Notes: generated by a model from the sequence alone, not told the origin. Shown: positions 11,333-19,079, counted from the first letter of the stretch. The stretch is 33,135 nt of DNA from Angustibacter sp. Root456 (GCF_001426435.1 NZ_LMER01000015.1:417017-450151); one strand, 5' to 3'. Program-made: numbers and translations.

Positions 11333-11511
11333 GTCGGCTCCGCATCACGCAGCCCCCGGCCGAGTGCCAGGGGCGATGTCGCGATCGTGGCAGGTGTGAC
11401 GGGCGGTGCGCCAAGCCTTGCGCCAGACGACACCTCATCGTTCACGCAGGGCTCATCGCGAACTACGCAGCGCAGTCGCCGCCCGGTTCGTGCCCTTCGC
11501 GTCGCCGTCGG

Positions 11512-11778
11512 CTATCCCCCGGCGGTGGCCTCGCGCTCCCGGACGACGCGCTCAGCCGCGGCATCGCGCAGGTCGATGCGCCGCAGCCGCGCGACGATCT
11601 CTCGCTCGCGGTCGATCATCACGAGCAGCTCGGGGTTCAGCCGGGGGCCGGCCTCGCCGTCGACGTACGTCGGTAGCACCCGCACGGCGTCCTCGACCCG
11701 CGCGAGCTCGGCGATGAGCTCTCGCACCGACGCCTGCGGCGTCACGCTGGGTTCGTGGTCGATGGTCGGGTGCGCCAT
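11512..11778 (-). CDS. Small helical protein of unknown function
   Basis: 88 residues. I do not recognise it. The middle region (SVRELIAELARVEDAVRVL, then ELLVMIDREREIVARLRRI) is rich in charged and hydrophobic heptads and probably forms a helical hairpin. The start ATG at 11778 has a weak AAGG site. It lies alone between the SpeD-like gene and a small acidic protein gene. Codon use is typical of the window, so it is likely real. Confidence 0.6.
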   Translation of the reverse strand: MAHPTIDHEPSVTPQASVRELIAELARVEDAVRVLPTYVDGEAGPRLNPELLVMIDREREIVARLRRIDLRDAAAERVVREREATAGG

Positions 11779-11887
11779 GGTGGGTGCCCTTCAGCGAGGT
11801 CGGAGCCCGCGCTGCTTGAGGCACCACCACCGTGGCACGGACGCGCCGTGCGTCAAGTCGATCTTCACGTCGCTTTCACGCCGTCGG

Positions 11888-11913
11888 GGTTTGGGCCGGC
11901 GTCAGGTGGGAAC
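11888..11913 (+). promoter_or_regulatory. Candidate SigB/SigF-type promoter
   Basis: GGTTT (11888-11892), 15 bases, GGGAAC (11908-11913). This fits the actinobacterial stress-sigma pattern GTTT-N13-16-GGGWAY. The predicted start is about 45 bp before the small acidic gene at 11965. It has the same spacer length as the promoter at 13171. Confidence 0.5.
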
Positions 11914-11964
11914 CCTGGAGGTCTCGGGGAGCGCCGGAGCCACCGGCGACGACCAGGAGGACTC

Positions 11965-12135
11965 ATGTCAGGGCCCACGGGCCGGGGTGGCGAGGAGTCA
12001 ACGCCCATGACCACGCAGCACCGCGAACCGCACAGCACCCGACCGCCGGACGTGGCGGCCGACGGGTACGGCGACAGCGACCACACCGACGCCGACGCGA
12101 CCGGCGTCGACCTGCCGGTGGTGCCACCGGCCTGA
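11965..12135 (+). CDS. Small acidic disordered protein
   Basis: 56 residues, starting MSGPTGRGGEESTP, then rich in Asp, Thr and His (GDSDHTDADATGVDLP). The AGGAGG-ACTC-ATG ribosome site is among the best in the window and supports real translation from 11965 rather than the internal ATG at 12007. There is no membrane segment or known domain. It lies behind a stress-sigma-like promoter, so a small general-stress protein is plausible; function unknown. Confidence 0.6.
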   Translation: MSGPTGRGGEESTPMTTQHREPHSTRPPDVAADGYGDSDHTDADATGVDLPVVPPA

Positions 12136-12173
12136 CCGACGAGCGCGCGGCGTGGCGTCGGAAGGCGGCCCGC

Positions 12174-13064
12174 TCACTGCCCGGGCTGGCGGACCTTCCC
12201 GAACACCACGCCGTCGCGGACGTCGAGGTCGACGACCGGCTGCGGCGCGGTGGCCGGCCCGCGGACGACCTGCCCGCCGTCCAGCGCGAAGGCGCTGCCG
12301 TGCCAGGGGCAGACGATGCACTCGGTGCCGCGCACCGGCTCGACCTCACCCTCGTCGAGTGGCGCCGACAGGTGCGAGCACGTGGCCGACAGCGCGTGCA
12401 GGCCGTCGGCCGAGCGCACCACCACGACCGGCTCGGCGCCGAGAAGCACGCGGTGCGGGCTCCCGTCGGACAGCTCGTCGGCCGTGCCGAGCCGGTGCCA
12501 GCCCTCGGGCGCGAGGTGCGGCACGTGCTCGGCGTGGTTGGCCCCGGCGGCCCAGCGCTGGGAGAGGTGCCCGCCGAGCCCGGCGGCCAGCCCGGCGACC
12601 GCCGTCCCCGCGAGCGCCCAGCCCGGACCCCGGCGCGCGAGCGAGACCGACCACGCCGCGACGGCCGTGAGGTTGCCCGCCGCGTGCACCAGAGCGACGC
12701 GCTGCTGCTCGGGATGCAGGTCGGCGAAATCGGCCCACCCGGCGAGCGCGGTCGGGGCCGCGCTCGCCGTGGCCACCGCCGTGAGCAGGCGAGCCCCGCG
12801 GCGCAGGGTGCGGTCACCGGTGGCGAGGGCCACGAGGTCGAGGGTCGCGGCGCCGAGAGCGGCGCCCACCGGCACCTGGGCCAGCGCGGGATGCGCGGGG
12901 TGACCGAGCCAGCGGCCGTGCAGGACGTCGGCCACGCGGCCGCGCCCGATGACGCGGTTGACGGTCTCCTTGGCGGTCGTCGCCACGGCGTCGAGCGCCG
13001 TCCAGCGCACGGGCAGGTCCCACAGCGGCGTCAGTGAGCGTGGGGCGGGGTTCGACGAGCTCAT
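12174..13064 (-). CDS. Membrane protein with DUF2231-like domain and C-terminal Rieske [2Fe-2S] domain
   Basis: 296 residues. Residues about 40-180 hold four hydrophobic segments with the HPAHPALAQVPVGAALGA opening typical of DUF2231-type membrane domains. Residues about 195-290 form a Rieske ferredoxin domain with both cluster motifs: CSH in SATCSHLSAPLDEG and CPWHGS. The order DUF2231-Rieske suggests membrane-tethered electron transfer, partner unknown. AAGGAGACCG-ATG sets the start at 13064. A possible minus-strand promoter GGCAT-N15-GGGTAG (13147-13122) lies upstream. Confidence 0.88.
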   Translation of the reverse strand: MSSSNPAPRSLTPLWDLPVRWTALDAVATTAKETVNRVIGRGRVADVLHGRWLGHPAHPALAQVPVGAALGAATLDLVALATGDRTLRRGARLLTAVATASAAPTALAGWADFADLHPEQQRVALVHAAGNLTAVAAWSVSLARRGPGWALAGTAVAGLAAGLGGHLSQRWAAGANHAEHVPHLAPEGWHRLGTADELSDGSPHRVLLGAEPVVVVRSADGLHALSATCSHLSAPLDEGEVEPVRGTECIVCPWHGSAFALDGGQVVRGPATAPQPVVDLDVRDGVVFGKVRQPGQ

Positions 13065-13170
13065 CGGTCTCCTTGCGGGGTGCGGGTCGGGCTCACGGGG
13101 TGCGGCGGCTCTGCCCGGCACCTACCCGCTGCGCCGACGAGCATGCCGACCCAAGCCGTTTCGCGTCAGA

Positions 13171-13196
13171 GGTTTGCCAACTTGGGGCGGGGGTAG
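13171..13196 (+). promoter_or_regulatory. SigB/SigF-type promoter of the envelope-stress operon
   Basis: GGTTT (13171-13175), 15 bases, GGGTAG (13191-13196), a close match to the actinobacterial stress-sigma consensus. It lies about 65 bp before the first gene of a five-gene coupled operon. GTTT also occurs at 13158-13161 and GGGGTAG at 13201, so the exact pairing is not certain. Confidence 0.6.
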
Positions 13197-13262
13197 TGGA
13201 GGGGTAGCGCCTCGATCCCCTCACCACCATTCCCCAGACCACCCCCGAGAAGGGACCCCCAG

Positions 13263-14099
13263 ATGACTCAGGGACCTGCTGTGACGCCGGCCCACTCGGC
13301 CCCCGGTGGAGCGACGACCTCGCCTCCGTCGGGCTCCGACCTCACCGTCACCGACAGCTACACCACGATCAACTCCACCACTGACTCCACGACTGACTCC
13401 ACGAAGGACGTCGCCAGGGACCAGGCGGCGGGTGTCAAGGACGCCACCGTCGACGCGGCCTCCAGCGTCGCCGGCACCGCCCGCGACCAGGCCGGTGAGG
13501 TGGCTGGCGAGGCCCGCCGCCAGGCTCGCGACCTGCTCCACGAGGGACGCTCGCAGCTGCAGCACCAGGCCGGCGAGCAGCAGCAGCGCGCCGCCGAGGG
13601 CCTGCGCTCGATCGGCGACGAGCTGCGCTCGATGGCCGACGGCTCCGACCAGCAGGGCGTCGCCAGCGACCTCGCCCACCAGGCCGCCGAGCGCGTCAGC
13701 TCGGTCGCGCAGTGGCTGGACGACCGCGAGCCCGGCCAGCTGCTCGACGAGGTACGCGGTTTCGCCCGGCAGCGGCCGATGGCGTTCCTCGCGATCGCCG
13801 CCGGCGCAGGCGTGCTGGCCGGTCGGCTCGGACGCGGGCTGCAGTCCGACGCCGCCGACTCGTCGCCCGCCAACGACCCGGCGTCGACCGGCTCGGCGAC
13901 CACCTCGATGCCTGCCACCTCGGTGCCGGCCTCGATGCCGGCCACCAGCACCCCGACGACCCCCGTGACGCCGGTCCCACCGACGTACGGGACGCCGGCG
14001 CCGACGACCCCTCCGCCCACCGACGTGATCCCGCCGGCCCTGCCGTCAGGTGGCGCCGGTGACGCGTCGGGTGGTTCGGACACGGGAGGTCGGCCGTGA
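13263..14099 (+). CDS. Helical membrane-associated protein with Pro/Thr-rich tail
   Basis: 278 residues. The Ser/Thr-rich N-terminus (1-50) is followed by an Ala/Gln-rich amphipathic helical region (50-165), one hydrophobic segment PMAFLAIAAGAGVLAGRLGRG (about 175-195), then a low-complexity Pro/Thr/Ser tail. The layout resembles DUF883/ElaB-like and CsbD-like envelope-stress proteins but I assign no family. It is the first gene of the operon behind a stress-sigma-type promoter and has a GAAGGGA ribosome site. Its stop overlaps the next GTG (GTGA). It may tether membrane to wall or ribosomes; that is inference. Confidence 0.8.
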   Translation: MTQGPAVTPAHSAPGGATTSPPSGSDLTVTDSYTTINSTTDSTTDSTKDVARDQAAGVKDATVDAASSVAGTARDQAGEVAGEARRQARDLLHEGRSQLQHQAGEQQQRAAEGLRSIGDELRSMADGSDQQGVASDLAHQAAERVSSVAQWLDDREPGQLLDEVRGFARQRPMAFLAIAAGAGVLAGRLGRGLQSDAADSSPANDPASTGSATTSMPATSVPASMPATSTPTTPVTPVPPTYGTPAPTTPPPTDVIPPALPSGGAGDASGGSDTGGRP

Positions 14100-14524
14100 G
14101 CGTGTCGCCTGAGACCCGGGCCGCTGCCGCGAGCCCGGATGCCGAGCGCCCCTCGCTCGGCGAGATGTTCGGCGAGGTCAGCAAGGACCTCTCGCAGCTC
14201 GTCCGCCAGGAGGTCGAGCTGGCCAAGGCGGAGGCGAAGGAGTCGGCGACTCGCGCTGGCAAGGGCGCCGGGATGCTCGTCGGCGCCGCCGAGGCGGCCC
14301 AGCTGGCGCTGGTGTTCCTGTCCGTCGCCGTGTGGTGGGGCCTCGGTAACGCCATCGGCCGCGGCTGGTCGGCGCTCGTCGTCACCGTCGTGTGGGCCGT
14401 CGTGGCCGCCGCGCTCGGCCTGCTCGGCAAGAAGCAGGTGTCGTCCGTCAACGGCCTGCCGCGCACCGCGCAGACCGTCAAGGAGATCCCCCCAGCACTC
14501 AAGCCGCACGAGGAGCAGCGATGA
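14096..14524 (+). CDS. Actinobacterial phage-holin-like (Holin-X/DUF1469) membrane protein
   Basis: 142 residues. The N-terminal cytoplasmic helix LGEMFGEVSKDLSQLVRQEV is followed by ELAKAEAKESATRAGKGAGM, which is the family signature. Two transmembrane helices (about 62-82 and 90-115) follow. Despite the holin name, chromosomal members are housekeeping or stress envelope proteins, usually next to DUF3618 genes as here. GTG start overlaps the previous stop by 4 bases; its own stop overlaps the next ATG. Confidence 0.88.
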   Translation: MSVSPETRAAAASPDAERPSLGEMFGEVSKDLSQLVRQEVELAKAEAKESATRAGKGAGMLVGAAEAAQLALVFLSVAVWWGLGNAIGRGWSALVVTVVWAVVAAALGLLGKKQVSSVNGLPRTAQTVKEIPPALKPHEEQR

Positions 14525-15129
14525 CCACGCAGAACCCTGAGCAGATCCGCGCCGAGATCGAGCGCACCCGCAGCGAGCTCAGCAGCGACGTCGACGCGCT
14601 GGCCGACACCGTCAACCCGCGCAACGTCGCGCGCCGGCAGGTCGGCAAGGTGACCACCGCCGTGGGTGGCGTGCGAGACAAGGTGATGGGGTCGGCGTCC
14701 AGCGTCGGCGACTCCGCCGGGTCGGCGGCGTCGAGCGTCGGCGACGCCGCGTCGTCCGTCGGTGACCGCGCGAGCCACGTGCCCGACGCCGCCCGGTCCA
14801 AGACCCAGGGCAGTCCCCTGGCGGCCGGGCTGGTGGCCTTCGGCGCCGGTCTGCTGGTGGCCGCGCTGCTGCCGGCCTCGGAGCGCGAGACGCACGCCGC
14901 GGCGGCGGTGAAGGAGAAGGCAGAGCCGCTGACGCACGAGGTCACCTCGGTGGCCAAGGACGCCGCTCAGCAGCTGAAGGAGCCGGCGCAGGACGCCGTC
15001 GAGTCGGTGAAGCACACGGCTCAGGACGCCGCAGCGACGGTCAGGCAGGAGGGCCAGTCGGCCGCGGTGGACGTCCGCGACCAGGCCCAGGACGCCCAGC
15101 ACACGGTGCGCGACAGCGCGCAGAGCTGA
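14521..15129 (+). CDS. DUF3618-family membrane protein
   Basis: 202 residues. It opens with the DUF3618 signature QIRAEIERTRSELSSDVDAL and VNPRNVARRQV. A serine/alanine repeat region SSVGDSAGSAASSVGDAASS follows. One transmembrane segment (about 98-117, AAGLVAFGAGLLVAALLPAS) and a long Ala/Gln-rich amphipathic helix follow, with 11-residue LEA-like periodicity (EPAQDAVESVKHTAQDAAAT). Such tails stabilise membranes under desiccation or osmotic stress in other proteins (established for LEA-like repeats). It is coupled at both ends. Confidence 0.88.
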   Translation: MTTQNPEQIRAEIERTRSELSSDVDALADTVNPRNVARRQVGKVTTAVGGVRDKVMGSASSVGDSAGSAASSVGDAASSVGDRASHVPDAARSKTQGSPLAAGLVAFGAGLLVAALLPASERETHAAAAVKEKAEPLTHEVTSVAKDAAQQLKEPAQDAVESVKHTAQDAAATVRQEGQSAAVDVRDQAQDAQHTVRDSAQS

Positions 15130-16193
15130 TGCGGCTCGTCGTCACCGGAGCGAGCGGCAACGTAGGGACGGCGCTGCTGCGCCGGCTGGCGACGTCCGAG
15201 CACGACCTGGTGGCGGTGGCCCGACGGCCACCGCCACCGGTCGCGCCGTACGACCGCGCCCGGTGGCTGAGCGCCGACCTGAGCGAGCCGCGCAGCGAGG
15301 CGGTGCTCGCCGAGGCGGTGCGCGGCGCAGACGCGGTGGTGCACCTCGCCTGGGGCTTCCAGCCCTCGCACGACGTCGGCTACCTCGAACGGCTCGGGGT
15401 GGGTGGCACGCGGCGCGTGGCGCAGGCGGTGCTCGAGGCCGGGGTGCCGCACCTGGTGCACATGTCGTCGGTGGGCGCCTACAGCGCCAAGCGCGACGAC
15501 GCCCGCGTCGTGGAGAGCTGGCCGACGCAAGGCCTCGCGACGTCGGCGTACAGCAGGCACAAGGCGGCGGCCGAGCGCGTGCTCGACATGGTCGAGACCG
15601 AGGCGGCCGCTCCGGTGGTGACGCGCCTGCGCCCGGGCCTCATCGGCCAGGCCCTGGCGGGCAGCGAGCTGCTGCGCTACGGGCTGCCGCCGGCCGTCCC
15701 TGCTGCAGTGCTGCGCCACCTGCCGCTGCTGCCGCTCGACCGCCGGCTCACGGTCCCCGTCGTGCACGCGGACGACGTCGCCGAGGCGATCGTGCGGGCG
15801 CTGGAACGGCGGGCCGAGGGGGCGTTCAACCTGGCGGCCGAGCCCCCGGTGACCGCCGACATGGGGGCGCAGGCGCTCGGTGCACGGATCGTGCCCGTGC
15901 CCGCCAAGGCCCTCAGCCTGCTGGCCCAGGCCAGCTGGTACGCGCACCTGCAGCCCGTCGACCGCGGGTGGGTCGACCTCGCGTACGGCGTGCCGCTGCT
16001 GGACTGCAGCCGAGCCCGTGAGGTGCTCGGCTGGCAACCCACCCGCGACGCCGAGCAGGTGCTGCACGACACCCTGGGCGGCATGGTCGAGGCGCTGAGC
16101 GGGCGCAGCCCGGTGCTGCGGCCCCGACGGGTCGTCAGCGAGCTGGCGCGCTGGCTGCGCCGCGGGCGAATCAGCGAGCGGCGCCTGCCGTGA
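15129..16193 (+). CDS. NAD(P)-dependent epimerase/dehydratase (extended SDR)
   Basis: 354 residues. Rossmann motif GASGNVG (7-13), the ADAVVHLAW strand, and the active-site pair Tyr/Lys in SAYSRHK identify an extended short-chain dehydrogenase of the NDP-sugar epimerase type. The C-terminal part (about 250-340) fits the substrate domain and ends in an arginine-rich tail (RWLRRGRISERR). It overlaps the DUF3618 stop by one base and the next GTG by four. The substrate cannot be told; envelope sugar or lipid modification fits the operon. Confidence 0.87.
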   Translation: MRLVVTGASGNVGTALLRRLATSEHDLVAVARRPPPPVAPYDRARWLSADLSEPRSEAVLAEAVRGADAVVHLAWGFQPSHDVGYLERLGVGGTRRVAQAVLEAGVPHLVHMSSVGAYSAKRDDARVVESWPTQGLATSAYSRHKAAAERVLDMVETEAAAPVVTRLRPGLIGQALAGSELLRYGLPPAVPAAVLRHLPLLPLDRRLTVPVVHADDVAEAIVRALERRAEGAFNLAAEPPVTADMGAQALGARIVPVPAKALSLLAQASWYAHLQPVDRGWVDLAYGVPLLDCSRAREVLGWQPTRDAEQVLHDTLGGMVEALSGRSPVLRPRRVVSELARWLRRGRISERRLP

Positions 16194-16876
16194 GTCTGCA
16201 CGTCGTGGTGGTGCCCGGCCTCGGGGCCGTGGGCTACCTGCAGCGGTTCGCGGCCGCCGTCCGGGCGCGGGGCGCTCGCTGCACGGTGCTCGACCTGCCG
16301 GGACTGCGCCAGCGCCCCCTCGTCTGCGAGCCCACCGTGCAGGGGCTCGGCTTCGCCGCCGCTGAACGGGTGCTCGGCCTCGATGACGAGCACGTCGTGC
16401 TGATGGGCCACTCGACGGGCGCGCAGGCGGCACTGCACGCGGCGGCGTGGGTCGAGCAGGTCCGCCCCCTCGCCGGCCTGGTGCTCGCCGGACCCACTGT
16501 GGCGCCCACGCAGCGCAGCCTCTGGCAGCTGGCCCTCCGAGCGCCGCGGGCCTATCGGCGTGACTCGCCGCGCGAGCTGCTCGACATCGTCGAGCTGGCC
16601 CGAGCGCCTGCGGCCGTCGTCCGCCTGGTGCGCTCGGGGGTGGCCGACCGGCCGGAGGCGACCATCACGAAGGTGGTTGCTCCGGTGACGGTCACGGCCG
16701 GGCGCGCCGACGCCCTGGCCCCGCGGTGGTGGCGCCACGTGCTGGTGGCTCAGGCGATCCGGGCTTCGGGACGGCGCGACATCGAGCTACCCGGCTCGCA
16801 CAACAACCCCTTCACGCACCCCGGCCAGCTCGCCGACGTCGCGGTCAGTGCGCCTGCCGCCGCACGGGCGCGGTGA
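16190..16876 (+). CDS. Alpha/beta hydrolase
   Basis: 228 residues. The nucleophile elbow GHSTG places Ser75. The acid is likely the Asp in AGRADAL and the base the His in GSHNNPF or FTHPGQL. The oxyanion-side motif VVPGLGAVGYLQRF is near the N-terminus. There is no signal peptide, so it acts in the cytoplasm. It is the last gene of the five-gene operon. Esterase, lipase or haloperoxidase-like activity is possible; substrate unknown. Confidence 0.85.
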   Translation: MSLHVVVVPGLGAVGYLQRFAAAVRARGARCTVLDLPGLRQRPLVCEPTVQGLGFAAAERVLGLDDEHVVLMGHSTGAQAALHAAAWVEQVRPLAGLVLAGPTVAPTQRSLWQLALRAPRAYRRDSPRELLDIVELARAPAAVVRLVRSGVADRPEATITKVVAPVTVTAGRADALAPRWWRHVLVAQAIRASGRRDIELPGSHNNPFTHPGQLADVAVSAPAAARAR

Positions 16877-16987
16877 CGACGCGTCGATCTGCGCGCCAGC
16901 CCGCGTTCGGCCGGATGGGGGTCGCCCGGTCAGCCGCTTCAGCGAGGGCCCGGCCGGGTCGATCATCTGCTTGTGCCGCATCCCGTC

Positions 16988-17134
16988 ATGACCGCGCTCA
17001 GCCACGGCGTGCCCGTCACCCTCGTCATGGACCTGCTCTCGAGCGAGGGACCGGACTCGCGCGAGATCCTGCAGTCCGAGCCGCCGCCGCCCGAGCAGTG
17101 GTGGGCACCCGGTAACGGCTCCAGCAACAGCTGA
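16988..17134 (+). CDS. Possible 48-residue protein
   Basis: ATG to TGA encodes MTALSHGVPVTLVMDLLSSE, then GPDSREIL and a Pro/Trp-rich end. The hydrophobic-then-acidic design is coherent and typical of small actinobacterial hypothetical proteins. There is no clear ribosome site and no domain. Its stop codon is embedded in the first copy of a 15-bp tandem repeat. Lies 112 bp after the hydrolase gene. Confidence 0.4.
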   Translation: MTALSHGVPVTLVMDLLSSEGPDSREILQSEPPPPEQWWAPGNGSSNS

Positions 17135-17192
17135 CGAGCCTCAGCCGGACGAGCCTCAGCCGGACGAGCCTCAGCCTGACAAACCTCAGCCG
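17133..17192. repeat. Four tandem 15-bp repeats
   Basis: Copies of GACGAGCCTCAGCCG: two perfect, the third with one change, the fourth with two. Read from 17133 it would encode DEPQP pentapeptides. It lies between the stop of the 48-residue ORF and the 3' end of the lipoprotein gene, overlapping the last bases of the latter. Fifteen is a multiple of three, as in expanding coding repeats. Confidence 0.85.
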
Positions 17193-17602
17193 GCTTGGAG
17201 CGCGGCCGCGTACTGCTGCTGAGCGCCGGCGTCGAGCTGCGGCGAGAGCTGGGCGACGAGGCGATCGGCAACGACGACCTTCATCCCTTGCGCGCGCAGG
17301 GCGTCCGCCCGCTTCTCGGCGGCCAGATGCGACGGCCACTCCTCGAGCAACGCACCGCAGCTCACCGGCTCGCCTGTCGTGCAACGGGTTCGCCGATCGT
17401 AGATCACGCTGCGCGCGATCAGCCCAGGATCGCGCGAGACCTCTTGGTGGGAGTCGTCACGCGTGTCGAGAGCCAGGGCCTGGACGACGGAGGGCACGGT
17501 GTCCTTCAGCTGCGCCTCGGCGGTCTGCATGGCGTCGCGCGGTCCGGACGAGCAGGCGGTGAGGGCCAGCATCATGAGGGCAACCACGATCGTCGTACGC
17601 AT
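17186..17602 (-). CDS. Small secreted lipoprotein
   Basis: 138 residues. Type II signal peptide MRTTIVVALMMLALTAC with lipobox LTAC, so Cys17 is probably lipidated. The mature part is hydrophilic, with two cysteines (RRTRCTTGEPVSCG) that may pair, and a C-terminal half (AAEKRADALRAQGMKVVVADRLVAQ) that looks like an SPOR-like or alpha/beta unit. No known family. It lies 46 bp downstream of the HNH nuclease gene on the same strand and may be cotranscribed. Its 3' end reaches into the 15-bp repeats. Confidence 0.8.
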   Translation of the reverse strand: MRTTIVVALMMLALTACSSGPRDAMQTAEAQLKDTVPSVVQALALDTRDDSHQEVSRDPGLIARSVIYDRRTRCTTGEPVSCGALLEEWPSHLAAEKRADALRAQGMKVVVADRLVAQLSPQLDAGAQQQYAAALQAG

Positions 17603-17648
17603 ACACGAATCGTAGAGCGGTTTCGGCGTTCCTACAGGTCGAGAAGCG

Positions 17649-18908
17649 CTACTCGCACACCCTGCCGTCGTGGTCGCTGTCGCGATACCAGTCGTACTCG
17701 GGGTCGCGGCCCTGCACGTACGGGCCGTAGCCGTGGCTCTTGGCCTCCTCGCAGGTGCCGAACCGCGGGTCGGTGCCCCCGCTCGTCGACGGCGTGCTGG
17801 GCGCAGGTGCCGACGTCGTGGTGGCCGGCGCGGCAGCGACCGTGCCACCACCGAGCCGGAACGCTCGCGCGCTCGGCAGTCGCTGGTCGGGGCAGCGGGC
17901 GAGCACGCGGGCCATGGCGTCCTTCTCCGCGCGCGTCACCCACAGCCCGTAGCGGCTCTTCACCGCGACCTGCCGGGCGACGTACGCGCACCGGTAGGAC
18001 TTCACCGGCGGCAACCAGGTGGCGGCGTCGCCGTCGCCCTTGCTGGCGTTCGTGGGGCCGTCGACCGCGAGCAGGTTGAGCGAGTCGTTGGCGAAGGCGG
18101 TGCGCTGGTCGAGGGTCCAGGTCTGCGCGCCCTTCTGCCAGGCGTCCGAGAGCGCGACCACGTGGTCGACCTGCACAGCGATCGAGGTGCTCTGGCCACG
18201 GACGAAGCTGATGGTGCGGCCGGTGTACGGGTCGTGCAGCGTGCCCTTCAGCACGAGGCAGCCGTGCGTGCCGGCCTTCAGCGTGTAGCGGGTGAGGTCG
18301 CGCCGCAGGACGTCGTTGCGGGTGTCGCAGCCGTTGCGGTCGACGTCGGCCCAGGCCTGCCCGAAGCGCGCGCGGTCGTAGCCGGTCTTGGGCGCGCGAC
18401 CGGCCACCCGAAGGGTCGCGAGGGCGGCCAGCGCGGTGCCGGGACGAGCCGCGGGCTGCGCGGTGGTGGGGACAGGTGGCGCGCTCGACGTCGGAGCGGC
18501 CGTGGTGGTCGTGGTGGCCGTGGTGGTGGCGGTGGTGGTTGCGGTCGGGGAGGCGCTCGCAGTGGCCGAGGCGGTCGTCGGCTCGCTCGAGGAGCGGTTG
18601 CCGGCGCTCGGCCCGGCCGCCACGGAGCGGGCCGAGCTGGTGGCGGACGTCGGGCCGCTGGGCTCGCCGTGCGCGGCCTGCAGCGCCGCCACCACCAGCG
18701 CGAGGGCGCCGACCGATGCGGCGGCGACGAGGCCGGCGCGGCGCCCTCGCGTGCGGCGCCGGGCGAGGGGGGTGGCCGGTGCGTCGTCCACCCAGAAGGG
18801 CCAGCCGGGGGGAGCCGGCGGCCACGACGGGTCGGGCTGCCAACCGTCCGGGGGCGTCCAGCCCGCCGGAGGCGCGGGCCAGCCGGGCGGCGGGTTGAAC
18901 CTCGGCAT
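17649..18908 (-). CDS. Membrane-anchored HNH (DUF1524) nuclease with Excalibur calcium-binding tail
   Basis: 420 residues. The N-terminus is a cytoplasmic Pro/Trp-rich repeat region (PPPGWPAPPAGWTPPDGW), followed by one transmembrane helix (about 62-82) and a Ser/Thr/Ala-rich linker. A DUF1524/GmrSD-C-like HNH domain (about 170-345) has His249 in VDHVVALSDAW, FANDSLNLLAVDG, and WLPPVKSYRCAY. A C-terminal Excalibur motif DSDHDGRVCE (last 10) matches the Ca-binding loop. The nuclease would face outside, suggesting nutrient scavenging or DNA processing at the cell surface rather than restriction. The start MPRFNPPPGW is chosen over a longer frame lacking a ribosome site. Confidence 0.88.
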   Translation of the reverse strand: MPRFNPPPGWPAPPAGWTPPDGWQPDPSWPPAPPGWPFWVDDAPATPLARRRTRGRRAGLVAAASVGALALVVAALQAAHGEPSGPTSATSSARSVAAGPSAGNRSSSEPTTASATASASPTATTTATTTATTTTTAAPTSSAPPVPTTAQPAARPGTALAALATLRVAGRAPKTGYDRARFGQAWADVDRNGCDTRNDVLRRDLTRYTLKAGTHGCLVLKGTLHDPYTGRTISFVRGQSTSIAVQVDHVVALSDAWQKGAQTWTLDQRTAFANDSLNLLAVDGPTNASKGDGDAATWLPPVKSYRCAYVARQVAVKSRYGLWVTRAEKDAMARVLARCPDQRLPSARAFRLGGGTVAAAPATTTSAPAPSTPSTSGGTDPRFGTCEEAKSHGYGPYVQGRDPEYDWYRDSDHDGRVCE

Positions 18909-19041
18909 GCGTCCCCCTCGCGGTGCAGCCGAGCGAACGCACCCGGCCCCCGAGGTATCGGCCGCCGTCTCACCACCCTTGAGCCCCGCCTCCTCTCCGG
19001 CCCCCTCCCCTCCCCCTCCCGTGATCATGCACGCCAGCGCC

Positions 19042-19079
19042 GGCGCGAGAGCTCGCGCCTTGGGGGCCTTTGGCCTCTG
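19042..19079. promoter_or_regulatory. Perfect palindrome next to a DosR-like box
   Basis: GGCGCGAG-AG-CTCGCGCC (19042-19059, 8-bp arms) is immediately followed by TTGGGGGCCTTTGGCCTCTG (19060-19079). The latter matches seven of ten half-site bases of the GGGAC-N4-GTCCC type. Both sit in the divergent gap between the HNH nuclease and a small membrane protein, 52 bp before the latter's ATG. Confidence 0.4.

Noticed and set aside
17133-17192. CRISPR array
   Set aside because: The four repeats are contiguous with no spacers and are only 15 bp.
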